Shown here: positions 1-12,600 of the stretch, in pieces
How the letters are laid out: each line of letters begins with the position of its first letter
Numbering within the stretch: the first letter of the stretch is position 1
Origin: Hemileia vastatrix
Lineage: Eukaryota; Basidiomycota; Pucciniomycetes; Pucciniales; Zaghouaniaceae
Length of the DNA: 64,000 nucleotides
Direction of reading: 5' to 3'
NCBI GenBank assembly: GCA_030280995.1
Contig: JASXTE010000002.1
Coordinates: 2,344,001 to 2,408,000, forward strand
Program-made: the position numbers and the translations under genes
Notes under the pieces: generated by a model
Databases searched by the model: none
What the model was told of the DNA's origin: nothing
Seen by the model: only the letters and a program-made list of their open reading frames with translations

Positions 1-2
1 AT

Positions 3-1229
3 GACTACTCATGGGAGGATTGGAAGAAATTAATTAAATCACAATTTGGTGGCTCCAAGTTCAGAATGGCTCAACAAAGGCAGTATGAGGAAACTAGATA
101 TAGATCTTCTACTGATAAACCTATTGAGTTTTTAATGAAACTTGTAAAAATCTTAAGGGCAATGGACCCAAATATGGAGTTTGATTTATGGAAGGACAGG
201 ATCCTCTATAAATTACCAATGTCTCTGAGAGACTTGATTGTGGCTAGGACTGAGTTCTCCAAAGAACCCTCTTCTTTCATTAATACTTGCAATGAGATAC
301 TTCTAAACAATAAGTATGATGCAAGAAGATTCATTCCTAGGACCCCTTTGGAGAAACCCTCCACTTACCAACAAAAACCTCTGGAAAAAGTTGGTAAACC
401 TTCTGCCCCTGTTGCACCAAAGAAGTATGCAACAAACACTTGCTTCAAGTGCAACAAGCCTTGGCAGAAAGGCCATGTTTGTGACAAGAAAATAAATCTT
501 GTGGAACAAACAGAGGAGCATGCTGATGACACAGTGGCACTGGATGATACATCAAGTGATTGTGCCAGCAATATTTCATATGAATCTCAACAAGAAATCT
601 TGATGCTGGAAGAAGATATTCATTATTTAAATACTATTGACATTGATAATAATGATTTATCTACAGTTGAGGATGCTGAGATCATAAAGAACATTGAGGA
701 TAACTCAATTGTTATTGCCCCTCTTAAGGCACCAGTCTTGATTAATGGAACCAGCATTGAAGTTGTTCTGGATTCTGGAGCTGGAGGAAGTGTAGTATCT
801 GAAAGAGCACTTGCCTCAGTAGATCAAGACTATAAATCTGAACTGTTGCCTATCATTTCTGAAAATTGGAGAGGGTATGGCTCTGTTTTGTCCCCCATTG
901 GTAAATACAAAGCCACAGTGTTTTTTAAATATAACCATGGTTTTGTAAGAGCTATTTGTGATTTTGTTGTCATGAAAAATGATAACTTGAGCAATTGGTT
1001 TATTGTAGGGAATGATATTTTAACCAAGTATGGCATAAAATTGGATCCTTCAAACCAATGTTTTACAATGGGGATGAATGGGAAGAGAAAATTTAAAATT
1101 TCCTCCCCTAATAAATTATTAAAACCAGTATTGAACACATGTAATTCTGTGGTTCAATATAAAGGAAGATCTACAAAGGAAATGCATGCCCTTATGTCTG
1201 AAATTGACAATGCCTCTTTTGGAGAATAA
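3..1229 (+). pseudogene. element 1 gag and protease region (partial)
   Basis: The frame is already open at base 3; the first Met at 66 is internal, as the related gag of element 2 shows the same residues upstream. A gag-like region is followed by a zinc knuckle at 448-489 (CFKCNK...GHVC, spacing C-x2-C-x7-H-x-C, a variant form) and by an aspartic protease with the catalytic triad Asp-Ser-Gly at 771-779. Gag packages element RNA and the protease cleaves the polyprotein (family knowledge). The TAA at 1227-1229 stands where element 2 has Gln (CAA) in the same context, so it reads as a C-to-T nonsense change and not as a natural gag stop; the same frame simply continues after it. Confidence 0.85.
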
Positions 1230-1847
1230 CTTTCTGGTGAGGATAAAGATTCCATCATTAACTTGATAAAATCTTTTCCTATGGCCTTTTCTCATGGGTC
1301 ACATGAACTGGGATTAGTTAAAGAGGAAATGAAACTTTCATTGTCTTGCCCATTAACTGATATACCACCTAGTTTAAAGAAGAAGCCTTATCCTGCTTCT
1401 CCCACAAAGAGAAAAGATATTGAAGATAATATCTCTACCCTTTTAAAAATGAATATTATTGAAAAGGTAGTTGAAACACCTAAATATTGTGTTATCTCAC
1501 CTGTCCTAATTTCTTATGAGAAAGATAAAGCCAGGTTATGTGGTGATTATAGAGCACTAAATACTTATACTGTTGATGATATCTATCCTTTACCTAGAAT
1601 CAGCTCTATACATGCTACTTTACAGGGTGCTAAATATATCAGCTGTTTGGATGGTAATAAGGGATATCACCAGGTACCTGTTGAGAAAAATTCTCAGAAC
1701 TTTCTGATGATTGCCACTCATATGGGTATTTATAAGTATATTAGGATGCCATTTGGCCCTAAAAATTCCCCTTCTGTTTTCCAAAAAGTAATGGATAACA
1801 CATTCCATCAAGAGATAATTGAAGGTTGGCTGATGTTTATATATTGA
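1230..1847 (+). pseudogene. element 1 reverse transcriptase, N-terminal part
   Basis: Same frame as the gag-protease segment. It carries the RT fingers and palm: the LCGDYRALN stretch near 1537-1563, motif A with catalytic Asp in CLDGNKGYHQ near 1643-1672, and MPFGPKNSPSVFQ near 1747-1785. The frame then hits TGA at 1845-1847 because one net extra base lies just before the YIDD motif. Copying of element RNA into DNA is the family function; this copy cannot make it in one piece. Confidence 0.85.
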
Positions 1848-2799
1848 TGATATCATTATATTCTCAAAAACATTTGAGGACCATCTTAAACACCTGTGTA
1901 AAGTATTCCAGAAAATGGATGAAATAAATATGACACTTTCTTTGAAGAAATGTAAATTTGGTTTCCATTCTTTAAAAGTTCTTGGTCATGTTGTTTCAGG
2001 CTTACAGATATGTGTTGACCAGAACAAAGTGGCAGCCATACAACAGGTGAAAGCTCCTACAACAGTGAGAGAGCTCCAAAGTTTTTTGGGAATGTGTGGA
2101 TACTATAGACAGTATATTAAAAATTACCAAGTCATAGCTTTACCCCTTACCCAATTAACTAGAAAGGATGTTGCTTTTGTCTGGAATAGTGAAAGACAAA
2201 GAGCCTTTGACACTATGAAACACTGTTTGATGTCAGCACCAATTCTTGCTTTACCTGTCTTTGATCAACCATTTGTTTTGTACACTGATGCCAGTTTTAT
2301 TGGTCTTGGTGCTGCCCTCCACCAAAAACAAGTGATGAATGATAAAGTGTCAGAGGTAGTAATTTTTTATATTTCAAGAACCTTGAGAAATAGTGAATTG
2401 AAATATGGTGCTACTCAATTAGAGTGTTTAGCTGTAGTATGGGCTCTGGAAAAGCTTCATTATTACCTAGATGACCAGAAATTTGAACTTGTCACTGACT
2501 GCAGTGCAGTTAAATCCCTTTTAAACTTGAAAACACCTAATAGACATATGTTTAGATGGCAGCTGGCTGTTCAAGAATACAGAGGGAGAATGACAATTAT
2601 TCACAGAGCTGGTATTGGTCACTCAAATGTGGATATGTTATCAAGGTTATCCTTACCAAATGATGACTCAAATCCTGCTTATGATCCTGAGGATGAAATT
2701 ATCCATATCCATGGGATATATGTGGTTGATATGGAGGAAGAGCTATTACAGCTTATTCTGGAATCATCTGATAAGGACACTGACTTGAAAAAGTTATGA
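1840..2799 (+). pseudogene. element 1 RT C-terminal part and RNase H
   Basis: After the +1 shift, the YIDD catalytic motif is read at 1840-1851 in the new frame. The RT thumb follows, then an RNase H domain beginning near 2270 (LYTDASFIGLGAAL, with the first catalytic Asp) and including the ATQLECLAVVWALEK stretch near 2413-2455, where the second acidic residue falls. The frame ends in TGA at 2797-2799, where element 2 has Thr; the reading continues in the same frame beyond it into integrase, so this is a nonsense lesion. Confidence 0.85.
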
Positions 2800-4281
2800 A
2801 CCATATTAAATGATCCAAAGAATGCTTCAATACAAGCATTAATTAAAACCCTTCCACCAAAGTACCAAAAAGGTTCGGAAAAAGGAAAATTTTCAATTGA
2901 TGAAGGATATCTATATTATAGAAGAAAGTTGAGTAATGTTATTGTTATTCCTCCTTCTATGAAAGAAATCATCTTGAAAATTTGTCATGATGACATATTA
3001 GCTGGACATTTTGATCTTGAAAAAACAATGATCAGAATTAAGAACACTGCTTGGTGGGCTAATATGTCTGAGGACACAAAATTATATGTTGAATCCTGTG
3101 ATTCATGCCAAAAATCAAAAAGATTAACTGGTAAAAGAGCAGGATTAATGCAACATATTGAACCTCCTGATGCTCCATGGCAAATAATAAACATGGATTT
3201 TGTAACAGGATTACCTATTGCTGGTAAAGACAGTTATAACTCTTGTTGGGTTATTGTGGATAGATTCACAAAAATGTGTAAATTTATCCCTACCCACAAG
3301 GATGTTTCCACTAAAGAATTAGCTTTCTTATGGTGGTCTCATATGTTTAATACTGCTGGTTTCCCTAAAGCCATAATCTCTGACAGAGACCCTAAATTTA
3401 CTTCTGAATTTTGGATGTCTCTGATGGATGTCTGTGGTTGTGATCTGAGACTTTCTACTGCCCATCATTCTCAGACTGATGGTTTAGCTGAAAGAATGAT
3501 TCAGACTTTAGAGGACATGATAAGAAGATATTGTGCCTTTGGCCTTGAGTATAAAGATAATGACAGATTCACTCATGATTGGGTTACCTTACTTCCTGGG
3601 TTAGAATTTGCTTATAATAGCACTGTTTATTCTGTTACTCAAAGAAAGCCTTTTGAGCTCTGGCTTGGATATGTTCCTAATACTCCTGCCCAAATTCTCA
3701 ATAACAAAATACCTAAATTGGATATACATCCTGGTGTAAAATCTTTTCTTCAAATGCAACAACTATGTAGAAATCATGCTCAAAAATGTATTGAAAAATC
3801 ATTTGAATATGAGAAGAAAAGATGGGACAAATCCCATAAAGAATACACTTTTAAAAGGGGTGATGAAGTGTTGATTTCTACAGTCCACTTCAACTTACAA
3901 GGTAATAAAAAATTAAAAGATCCATTTGTTGGTCCTTTTGTTGTCAGAAGAATGATTGGAGATAATGCAGTTGAAGTTATTCTGTATTCCCCATATGACA
4001 GAAAACATCCTGTTTTACCAGTATCTCTTTTGAAACCTTACACATCCAATAGTGATTTATTTCCAAAAAGGAGGGGTAGACCAAAGAAAACCCCAAATGA
4101 AATCACTGAGACAGCAGAAATTGAAAAAGTATTAAATGACAGAATAGTCACCGCTGAGAAAGGTACAGAATACTTATTGAGATTCAAAAATAAATCATCT
4201 GAATATGATTCTTGGATACCTGGGAAGGAGATATCTAATCTTCCTACTCTACTAAAAAAGTATAAGAAGAAAAAATCATAG
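2800..4281 (+). pseudogene. element 1 integrase with C-terminal chromodomain
   Basis: Open from 2800 (first Met 2929). The HHCC zinc-binding region is at about 2980-3110 (CHDD..AGHF..., then CDSCQKS). The catalytic DDE residues are Asp in NMDFVTG (about 3194), Asp in SDRDPKF (about 3380) and Glu in LAERMIQ (about 3490). The C-terminus, about 4115-4260, is a chromodomain of the IEKVLNDR...YLLRFKNK...DSWIP type, which in chromoviruses is thought to direct integration to marked chromatin. No lesion is visible within this part. Confidence 0.9.
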
Positions 4282-4315
4282 CATTTTTTTTTATAATTTT
4301 TTTAGAGTGAGGGAG

Positions 4316-5142
4316 TGTCAGCCAGGCTACTAGACTTACCCAGTGAAATAATTAATTATTTACTGGATGAAGCCGCACCTTATCATCTTTAATTATTATT
4401 TATTTAATTATCATTTAGTTACATTAAAATTAGTTATAAATTAACTAGTTACATAATGTTAAAATTAAATTAATTAATTAAATAAATAAGTAAAATTAAA
4501 AACTTTAATTTTGTCCCTTATATTTTTCTCTAACACCGTGCTCAATTGACAGGTTGGGAAAAATAAAACTTTATATTTAAAAAAATAAAAATACAAAAAT
4601 AAAATAAGATTTAGATATTCAAATAATATTAAATATATACAAAAAAATCAAATTTCTTATTTGGAATTGACAATTACAGTAAATATTAAAAATATTGATG
4701 TATTTCTGACATACTCTGTAAATACATCTTTTTGACGCCTTCTTTTTGGAATAACTTTATTATTTGAAATACTCTTTCTGGAATGTTATTTTTCTCTCTC
4801 TCTTCCTACTGTTTTTAGAACTTGATTCCCGTGCTTTGTCTCTCCTTTGCCTATAAAAGGCCTCTCTTTTTGTTGTCTTTTGATCATTCTATCTTACCAA
4901 ACCATTTATTACAACAATAACCAATAAAAACTTATTCTTATATTCTATATCATTAGTATTTACAATAGCGTAATTCTAATTTATAAATTATATTAATATT
5001 TTAATCCTACCTCTTTTTATTGAGTAAAACAATCATCTTTGAATCAAGAAATACGTACAAATTTGTTGAGAGTCCATTTAAACCTTTAAAATCCTCGTAG
5101 AACTTCGTACCAAAACATCTAGACTAAAAGCGTACCTTGACA
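4316..5142 (+). repeat. 3' LTR of element 1 (827 bp)
   Basis: Begins TGTCAGCC directly after the purine-rich run AGTGAGGGAG and ends TTGACA, giving TG...CA ends. A TATA box lies inside. The sequence after it (5143 on) matches repeat E elsewhere in the window, which fixes the right boundary well. The 5' LTR and target duplication cannot be seen. Confidence 0.75.
4852..4859 (+). promoter_or_regulatory. TATA box in the element 1 LTR
   Basis: TATAAAAG in the middle of the LTR, in a pyrimidine-rich context, is where Pol II would start the element RNA. Position-based inference only. Confidence 0.5.
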
Positions 5143-7194
5143 GTCAAACTATTTTGTGAAGATTTTTATCTAGAAATTCTTGTACTCTAAAACCAAATAA
5201 TTTTCTCCCTTAAGTAAGCCTTTTCAAAAATATGAAAATATAAACAAGAATATTAACTTATCTTTTTTTTATTTTATGTACTGAAATTTTTAGTTAAATC
5301 CCTTTTTTTATATGACATTAGTATATAACCATTGTTAAATTCTACTATATAATTCATTTTTATTATATATATATATATATATGAAATATTTAGAAGGTCA
5401 TCCTTTTTTTATTTACTTAAATAAATGGTTCAATTATAATGCCCGACACTTATTAATGTTTCCCAAACTCAATAACAAATTTCTCATATGAAATATTAGC
5501 TTCTAATATAAGCAGTTTATCTTTAGCTGATATTTAACATGAGATTTTCTTTTTAGATTCAGCTAAAATTAAACAAAAGGAGCAATCATGCATATGTGTA
5601 TAAATGGTAAGCATATGTTACTTAGAGGATTGTAAAATTCACTCATCAGAATGATTTAAATATTAAAATAAATTGAGGTCATTGTTTTCTTGTATTTGAA
5701 AATAATTAGAAACTTATTCTAAAAATATATATTAATGTGTATCATGCTTAAAAAGTTGGAAATATGATTTTTGAAAATTTTGAGTTTCTTATGTGAGATA
5801 CAAAGCTTTAGTTTACATTGTTTCAAGTAGAATAGAATTTTAGTATTAGAAATTGAAAGAAATGTACCATTATCTGATTTTAATTTTGTTCTAATTATAG
5901 AATTATTACATAACATTAAACATTATTTAAATCAAAAAGGATTAAAAGATATTTAGAATTTTACAGAATTTCATCATTTGTTAATCTTTGATTTGAAAAC
6001 CAACTATGATGTACACTCACTATAAATAATCAATCCCAATTTTAACATAATTTATCAATCCAAAAATAATGAGTCAATTAACATAAAAATATATATTATT
6101 TCAAAACCAAATCTCTATATTTAAAATATGATGTTTTAATGTAAAATTGATACAAAACTTTAATGCAATGAACTCTCTTAAAAAGTTCAAAAATAGAATA
6201 TCAAAAAAGTGATTTCTGAAAAAAAAAACTACAAACTATTGTATATAAAGCATAAAAATAAGTCATATTTTTTAAAAAAATGATCTAACAATATTTATTT
6301 TTGTTAAAAAAATCAAAAACATTGTTAAGCTTGTTTGTTATAAAAATGTTAAAATACACTAAACATTATCTAAAGGTGGCAAAATATGTCATAAATATGT
6401 TGACTTTTGTGAGCCAACAATCAACAATTTTTTATCGTTTCCTGTTGTGCTATGACTTTATTCCACCCTTTTTATCTTATTGTTCCAGTATTACTTTGCT
6501 ATGATCACTTGTTTTGAAGTTAAAATTTACAAATGTTCATTATATTTGATAATATGAAAAATAACTCAAACTTTTATAACTACAAAATAAGATTTTTAAA
6601 CTCCTTCTTTCAATAAATGATTGAAAAAATTTTGAGTTTATTAGAGTAATGATTTTAAGAATAACAAAAAATTTGAATTTCACAAGGACTTACTTCCAGG
6701 GACTATAATTATTTACTTTTGTAATGCATGAGCTACTTATAAATGATGTAAAACATAAGAAAAGTAAGTTATCGTTATAAATCTACAGATTATACTGTCT
6801 CTGATATATATATTTTTAATAAATCTTTTAAACTTATCTTAACCTACATACCACACAATAGAAAATCATTTTATTAAAAATTGAAAAAATTCTATGATAA
6901 TATCATAAAGAATAATAAACATGGATTGATATTCCATAAAAATGGCTAATAAAATTTTAAGAGAACCTAAATCAGTATTCTTTCATCAAAATATATCCTT
7001 TTTCTCTTTGTAATTTATTCCAAACAAATTTTTGGAAAGTTGATTCTATATATCTAATGCCAAAACCACTATTAAGTTCCCTCTTAGGCCTTTTAAGCAA
7101 TTATATATATATATATATATTATTTATCAAAAATTGAAATAAAAAATAAAAAAATAATTTTTTTACCTTTAATTATTTAAATATACAGTATTTT
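5143..7194 (+). repeat. AT-rich non-coding repeat E, copy 1 (partial)
   Basis: Very AT-rich DNA with AT microsatellites (about 5366-5381, 7103-7120) and no convincing coding frame. From 5143 to about 7015 it matches the reverse complement of 54790-52920, and its last part (about 7084-7194) matches 40687-40797 on the same strand. It is thus one half of a repeat of at least 3.9 kb, split at its left end by element 1 and at its right by the older element on the reverse strand. Confidence 0.75.
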
Positions 7195-7929
7195 TGTTTT
7201 AATGAAATCTTCAGTTTTCCATGGTCTTGAAGTTTAGGACCAATCATAAGTGATCTTTAAAAGAATTTCAGTTTTAAGTCTTGATGGACTAGCAGAATAA
7301 ATAAAATAAATATATAATAAAAGAAAAAGAGAATTAAACTTAAAGATAAAAAAAAATAAAAGATGTCTCCAGCCATTTGGATGAGCTGAACCCCTGACAT
7401 CATACCCACATCCAAGTGCACCTTGATTATGGATACACAGGAAAGAAAAATTAAAAATATAACATAAAATGAAATTTTTGAAAATAACAATTTTTTTTTT
7501 GAAAATTAAATTTTGAAAATATATATATATATATTTTTTTTTTAAATTAAATTTTGAAAATTTGAAGATTTGAAAAATGATAATTTAATGAAAATCAAGG
7601 AAACAAACTAATGATCACTGGGTGGGCTCCCTCCAATTTGTAAAAATGATTGGAGACCATAAGTGATCATCCACCCCAATACAACAAAAAAATGAAAAAA
7701 AGCAATATTCTTGAATCCAGACTTCCAAAAGATTGTGCTGTGTCAATGTAAGGTTCCAGTTTATAGTCATAGAGGACTACCTATATAAAAAAAACAAAGC
7801 CAGGATTCAACTAGAAACAGAGAAGGGTTGGAAACGAACATTATGGGGTAATTGTGAATAGAGCTTCCAACTCATAAATTACCCCAAACTTGACAATATA
7901 AAATCTAGAAGGTTCCCCTGTGAACACTA
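7195..7929 (-). repeat. possible degraded 3' LTR of element 3
   Basis: Lies just downstream of element 3 integrase on the reverse strand, after a purine-rich run on that strand (reverse complement of 7943-7955). The high end reads TGTAGTGTTC on the reverse strand. It contains at least two copies, near 7268 and 7752, of a core similar to the array at 49341-50098 (CAGTTTNAAGTCTTGATGGAC type), and an inverted repeat TGGGGTAATT/AATTACCCCA at about 7844-7886. It does not align by eye with the 5' LTR head at 24027, so the assignment is tentative. Confidence 0.35.
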
Positions 7930-8060
7930 CAAAAAAAATTTGTTTCCCCCTCATATTTTCACCACATAAAAAAATTTTAAAATTGAAGTAATGATTGATT
8001 TTTCGAAAGACTGTGAGATTTCCTAAAAGATTGATGTTGTAGTTTATCCTCATTTTGAAG

Positions 8061-9046
8061 TCAAACTTCAGCACTCTTTGTGCCCCTAGGGTAAAAATTC
8101 TTCACTTGATCAGCAGCTACCCTCTTCTTTAAGACAACACCATCCAGTTCTTCCAAAACATATGACCCGCCAGAAACCTGTTCTCTAATCCTATATGGTC
8201 CATTCCATCTATCAGCAAACATTTTCCCCCACTGACTTTCCAAACTCCTATTATACACCAACACCATATCACCAGGCCTCAAAGGCCTCCAGAGTCTATG
8301 AGCCAACCTTTGATCCCAATACCTGACAGACTTATCACTGATCTTGATCATCCTATAATATGCCTTCTCCAAATATTCCTCCTTTTCTAACTGTTGCATT
8401 CTAGCACAGAGCAAATCTGAAGTAGTTTTGAATACATTCCAATCAATACCAAGATAAGATTCAGCTTCAAGATCAACCGGTAAAACAGCTTTCTGACCAA
8501 AAACTAATTCATAAGGAGAATAGCCAGTTGTCCTCTTGGTGGTAATCCTGTCAGAAAATAAAACAAGGGGTAAATAATGCCTCCACTTTTCAGCACTTCT
8601 TCCACACATTTTAACCAAAGCATCCTTAATAACTTGATGGCTCCTTTCAACCACTCCTTCTGCTTCAGGATAATATGGGGTTGCCACCGTAACCTTTGGG
8701 CCAATTTTTGAAACAGCTTCCTTGAAGTCTGCACCAAACTCGGAGCCGCCATCAACAGTTACAAACTTCATAACACCATACCTATACACCCATTCTTCAT
8801 CAAAAATTCTGCTACATTTTTAGCAGATAAACTAATATGAGGGACAGCCTCAACCCAACCAGAAAATTCATCTCTTTCCACAATCAAATACTTATATTTA
8901 ACTTCCTTGATGTGAACAGCATCCAAACTAGCCCGTTCAAAGATAGTATTTTCACCAGTAGCATTTCCAGGTTCTTTTAACCTTAAATAACTTCTTCGCT
9001 GACATTCTTCACATGACTGAACCCAAGATCTAACAGCCATCTTCAT
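8061..9046 (-). pseudogene. element 3 integrase
   Basis: Two overlapping frames. 9046-8768 carries the end of the zinc-binding part (CEECQRR) and the first catalytic Asp (in LDAVHI). 8789-8061 (242 aa) carries the second Asp (VTVDGGSEF), the catalytic Glu (GVVERSHQ), and a GPYRI-type C-terminal domain (RLWRPLRPGDMVLV), and ends without a chromodomain. A frameshift between them (about 8770-8790) separates the DDE residues, so the copy is inactive. Upstream of 9046 the frame is stopped by TGA near 9064. Confidence 0.85.
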
Positions 9047-9370
9047 TCCAGGCCACCAAAATCAATCAGCAATCCGCTTATAAGTTTCTCCAAAGCCCCT
9101 ATGCCCTAAATCTTCATGAATAGATTTCATCACCAATTCTTGACCTTTTCTTTGAGATATAACAACTTGAGGATTTGGATGTCTTCTTTTCATCAAACTT
9201 CTACCAGACAAATAAAAACCAGGTGACTTCTATTTGATAGCCACCCATTCAGCTTCATCACATTCTTCTGGTTTTCCCAGAGACAACAAATATTTCACCA
9301 TTAAAAAATAAAACCCAGTCTGGCCCCAAATTTCATCAGAAAAATCCAATAATATAACATCCAAAGGAAC

Positions 9371-10369
9371 CTACCTGTCCCCAATATCTCTCGCTTGTGA
9401 ATGAGAAATCATTCTCTGAGCATTTGGCTGTTTGCTGAAATTCACATAATCCACCTCATTCAAACATTTTTCCATGCTACCACTATCCTCCTTCAGATCC
9501 CAAACATAAACAGCATTAACCAACTTCCAATTATCCAAAACAACCACACCATCCTCATCTACAAAAACCTCATTATCAAAAAGATCATCAACTTCATCAA
9601 ATTCAAAAAAAATAGAACCAGCCAGTTTAACCTCATGGGGGAGGTATGGAAAGTCCTCAGCACCCTTGGTACTGGCCTTGATTTTAGATATATCTTCATC
9701 AAAACCTTCTGAATCGGAATAATCTACTGTAAGTGGTCTTCTTGACAATCCATCAGGCATAGTGAAAGATTTTCCAGGCCTGTACACTAAATTGAATTAA
9801 AAATGTTGAATAAAAGCTACCCACCTAGTCATTGGAGCATTAGGTAAGCTAGGTGAATTAGTCATCTGAATTAAAGATTTAGAATCCACTTGAAGTTCAA
9901 AATGTTGACCCCATAAAATATTTTGAAGTTTCTTTAAATCTTTTGCCACACCACAGAGTTCCAACTTTAGTTGTGAATATCTTGATTCCACCTCAGTAAA
10001 AACTACAGATTCATACATAACAAATCTAATATAACCACCCTTATCCATCTGAGAAAGCACTGCAACAGCAGATAGCTGACTAGAGTCAACAGCTAAATAA
10101 ATTCTACCAGCTCCTTCACCATAATCCAACTTATGAAGAATAATATCTTCACCAACCACCTTCTTCAAATTAACAAAAGCTTCTTCACAAGCTTCATCCC
10201 AATCCCAATCAGCATCCTTCCTAGTTAACCTTCTAAATGGAGCAGCCAATAATGATAAATCCATAATAAACATCCTAACATAAACACATACTCCCAAAAA
10301 TCCTCTAAATTCAGTAGTGTTTCTAGGTCTCAGCCAAGATTGAATTTTGTTGACTTTCTTTTTTGACAT
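9371..10369 (-). pseudogene. element 3 RNase H and linker to integrase
   Basis: 10369-9797 (190 aa) holds the RT connection (FRGFLGVCVYVRMFI, RRLTRKDADW) and RNase H, with Asp in LAVDSSQLSA, the Glu-bearing LKLELCGVAKDL segment and QVDSKSLI. 9787-9371 continues with the post-RNase H linker (MPDGLSRRP), rich in acidic residues. A one-codon stop region near 9790 divides them. Confidence 0.8.
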
Positions 10370-10383
10370 AATTCAGCCTTCCC

Positions 10384-11305
10384 TACACACCACATGACCA
10401 AGAATCTCTAAAGCTAGAACACAACAAGAAAATTTAGAACCGGAAATAGTTAAACCAGCTTCTTCAATCCTAAACAACATCCTTTCCAAAGTTACTGCAT
10501 ACTCCCAAATAAGCCTCCAATACCTGGATTCTCCTCCAACACTTCATTATCATAATCAGTTGAAGGACCTTTAATTCCACCATCATCAATAAATATACCA
10601 GCATACTGTGGAATTTCATCTTGAAGAATCCAAGCCATTTGTGCTTGATAAACAGCAACAGAATTAGTAGCACCTTGAGGTAATCATGTCAGCTGTAACC
10701 GTCCAAGAGGAGTATCAAAAGTTGTCAGAGGTCTTGAATCTGGATGTAATTCTCTTTCATCATAGCCCCCCATAATATCACCCAAACCATAACATACCCT
10801 TCCAGAAAAAGCATCAACAATTTCCTCTGCACTTGGAGGAATACCAGCATCTTTTATAGTCACCCTATTCAATTCCCTAAGATCATGAACCACTCTAAGC
10901 TTTCCATTAGGCTTCTTGATACAGAAAACTGGACTTGAATAACTTGATGATGATTGTTCTTAAAGTCCAGTCCTAATCATTTCCCTAACAACTTCAATAT
11001 AATCATCTTTAAGAGCAGCAGGAATTGGAATTGGCTTGAGTTGCCAAGGTTCATGACAAACAACTGGAATCTTGTAAGGTTCACCATAAGATTGCTTTAA
11101 AACGCCCCTCTCTTCTTCCACAAATGCAATAGCCTTCTACCTCAACACCATCACATCCAACAACAAATTCATCTCCTCACCAGATAACCAACCCTCTGGC
11201 CCAAAATTTAAAACACCAATCCTATCAAAAGTAATTCTTGACATTTCAGAAAATTCAGGCGGATTCTTTCTTAAAGGAGTTTCATATAAAGCTCTTGACA
11301 AAAGT
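10384..11305 (-). pseudogene. element 3 reverse transcriptase
   Basis: Read on the reverse strand from the element 2 insertion point: a conserved N-terminal RT lead (NPPEFSEMSRITF), several stops, then VHDLRELNRVTIKD, motif A in GLGDIMGGYDER (10893-10684), LPQGATNSV and the catalytic motif FIDDGG near 10590 in another frame. FIDD in place of YxDD is what this element shows. Stops at about 11142, 10964, 10682 and 10500 break the frame. Confidence 0.75.
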
Positions 11306-12481
11306 TGTCAGTATAGTCTAGTATATAAGTATGATATAATAGTGTTTATTTATGGTCCTACTACTTATTGATAAATTATTTAGTGATTAAACCTCAGGGG
11401 AAGACTAATAAAATAGTTATACTCAAATAAAACTCACAATACTTGGATTTAAATGCGCGCTAGTGGTGGAAAATAGATGTATAAAATATAGTTATAGCTT
11501 ATATAAAGATAATATCAATTTATAATGTCTTTATAATATATTTCTGAATGCTAATAATTGTATTTTAGTGTTTGTTTGAATTGTAGTAATTGAATGATGA
11601 TAAATAACCGTCAAAATCCCTTATTACTTATACCCAAATCCACTGGAGTGCACAGACCTTCAATCCAGATGATGTCACTGCTATCCCCGGCAATTACAGC
11701 ACTGTGAGGACCCATCACCTCCCCATGGCGTCCACTTCAGGCAGTTTAAACACCCAGACCTCCAGTTAGGACCCTCCATCACTATTAATAATAACACAGA
11801 TCTATACCATAAATAGAAAATCCAGATAAAAGCGGATACCATGAAGTAACAGGTAAAATAAACAATCAAAAAGAGATTTAATGAAACCAAAAGCATATAA
11901 AGGAAACAAATAAAGAGTCCAAGCCCCCAATAAAATCCCCAAGCATCCACATTAACCCAGAAATGTCCTTCCAACCCATAAATCCGTGAATAACCATCCA
12001 AGGAACTAAATTAAGTTGTCCAAACTGGGTGTATGCGCCTGATATAGATGTCTATGCTTCTGTAGGCGTTGTGAGTCCACTGATCTCGTCCATATGACCT
12101 AAAATAAGCAGAAAAACAATGGTTATACGCTATTAAGGGGCTAAAACCCACTTATATACCTAAATATACATAATATACTGCATATTTCACTGAATATGAG
12201 ATTTATGTATACATATGAGCTTATGTATGTCAATAATTACTTCATATCACTTCAGATAAGTATATTATGACTCTTAAACACCTTAATAAATATTATTAGG
12301 ATATGGATAAGCTATTGAAACTACTATAAGTTATATAATAGAATAATAATTATATATATATATAATAAAATAATATATATTATTATTTTAACCTTATTTT
12401 TAAGATATAAGCTTAATCTACTTAAGGTTATCTTATTTTAAGCATAAGAAATACTCATTCCTAGGGATATCTAGGCTGAAA
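11306..12481 (-). repeat. 3' LTR of element 2 (family A, 1176 bp)
   Basis: On the reverse strand it starts TTTCAGCC (TGTCAGCC with one change) right after a GGTGAGGGAG purine run and ends CTGACA. The same family occurs at 18976-20151, 44038-45192 and 50104-51279. The internal segment 11681-12001 reads as a hydrophobic frame, but see the rejected list. Confidence 0.92.
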
Positions 12482-12600
12482 CTCCCTCACCCCCCAAAAA
12501 AAATAATAATAAAAATGTTAGGACATTTTAATTAAAAGTAAGGAGTGAAATAATAAAAAATAAAAATAATTTTTATAATACATATACTGAATAAACAGTA

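Larger units (their letters stand above)
1..5142 (+). mobile_element. Ty3/gypsy chromodomain retrotransposon (element 1), 5'-truncated by window edge
   Basis: Forward-strand LTR retrotransposon entering the window inside gag. Order of domains is gag, CCHC-type knuckle, aspartic protease, reverse transcriptase, RNase H, integrase, chromodomain, purine-rich tract (about 4305-4315) and a 3' LTR, which is the Ty3/gypsy order. Its 5' LTR lies outside the window. The coding part was one long frame and is now broken by at least three lesions: TAA at 1227-1229, a +1 frameshift at the RT active site (about 1838-1842) and TGA at 2797-2799. Protein similarity to element 2 (11306-20151) is clear over the whole length, but the LTRs differ apart from the first bases TGTCAGCC. 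The element ends against repeat E, so it probably inserted into E. Confidence 0.9.

Noticed and set aside
11681..12001. Hydrophobic open frame (106 aa) within LTR A, repeated at 19417-19671, 44523-44744 and 50589-50838
   Set aside because: It lies wholly inside an LTR, is T-rich so hydrophobic by composition, and is cut at different places in each copy.
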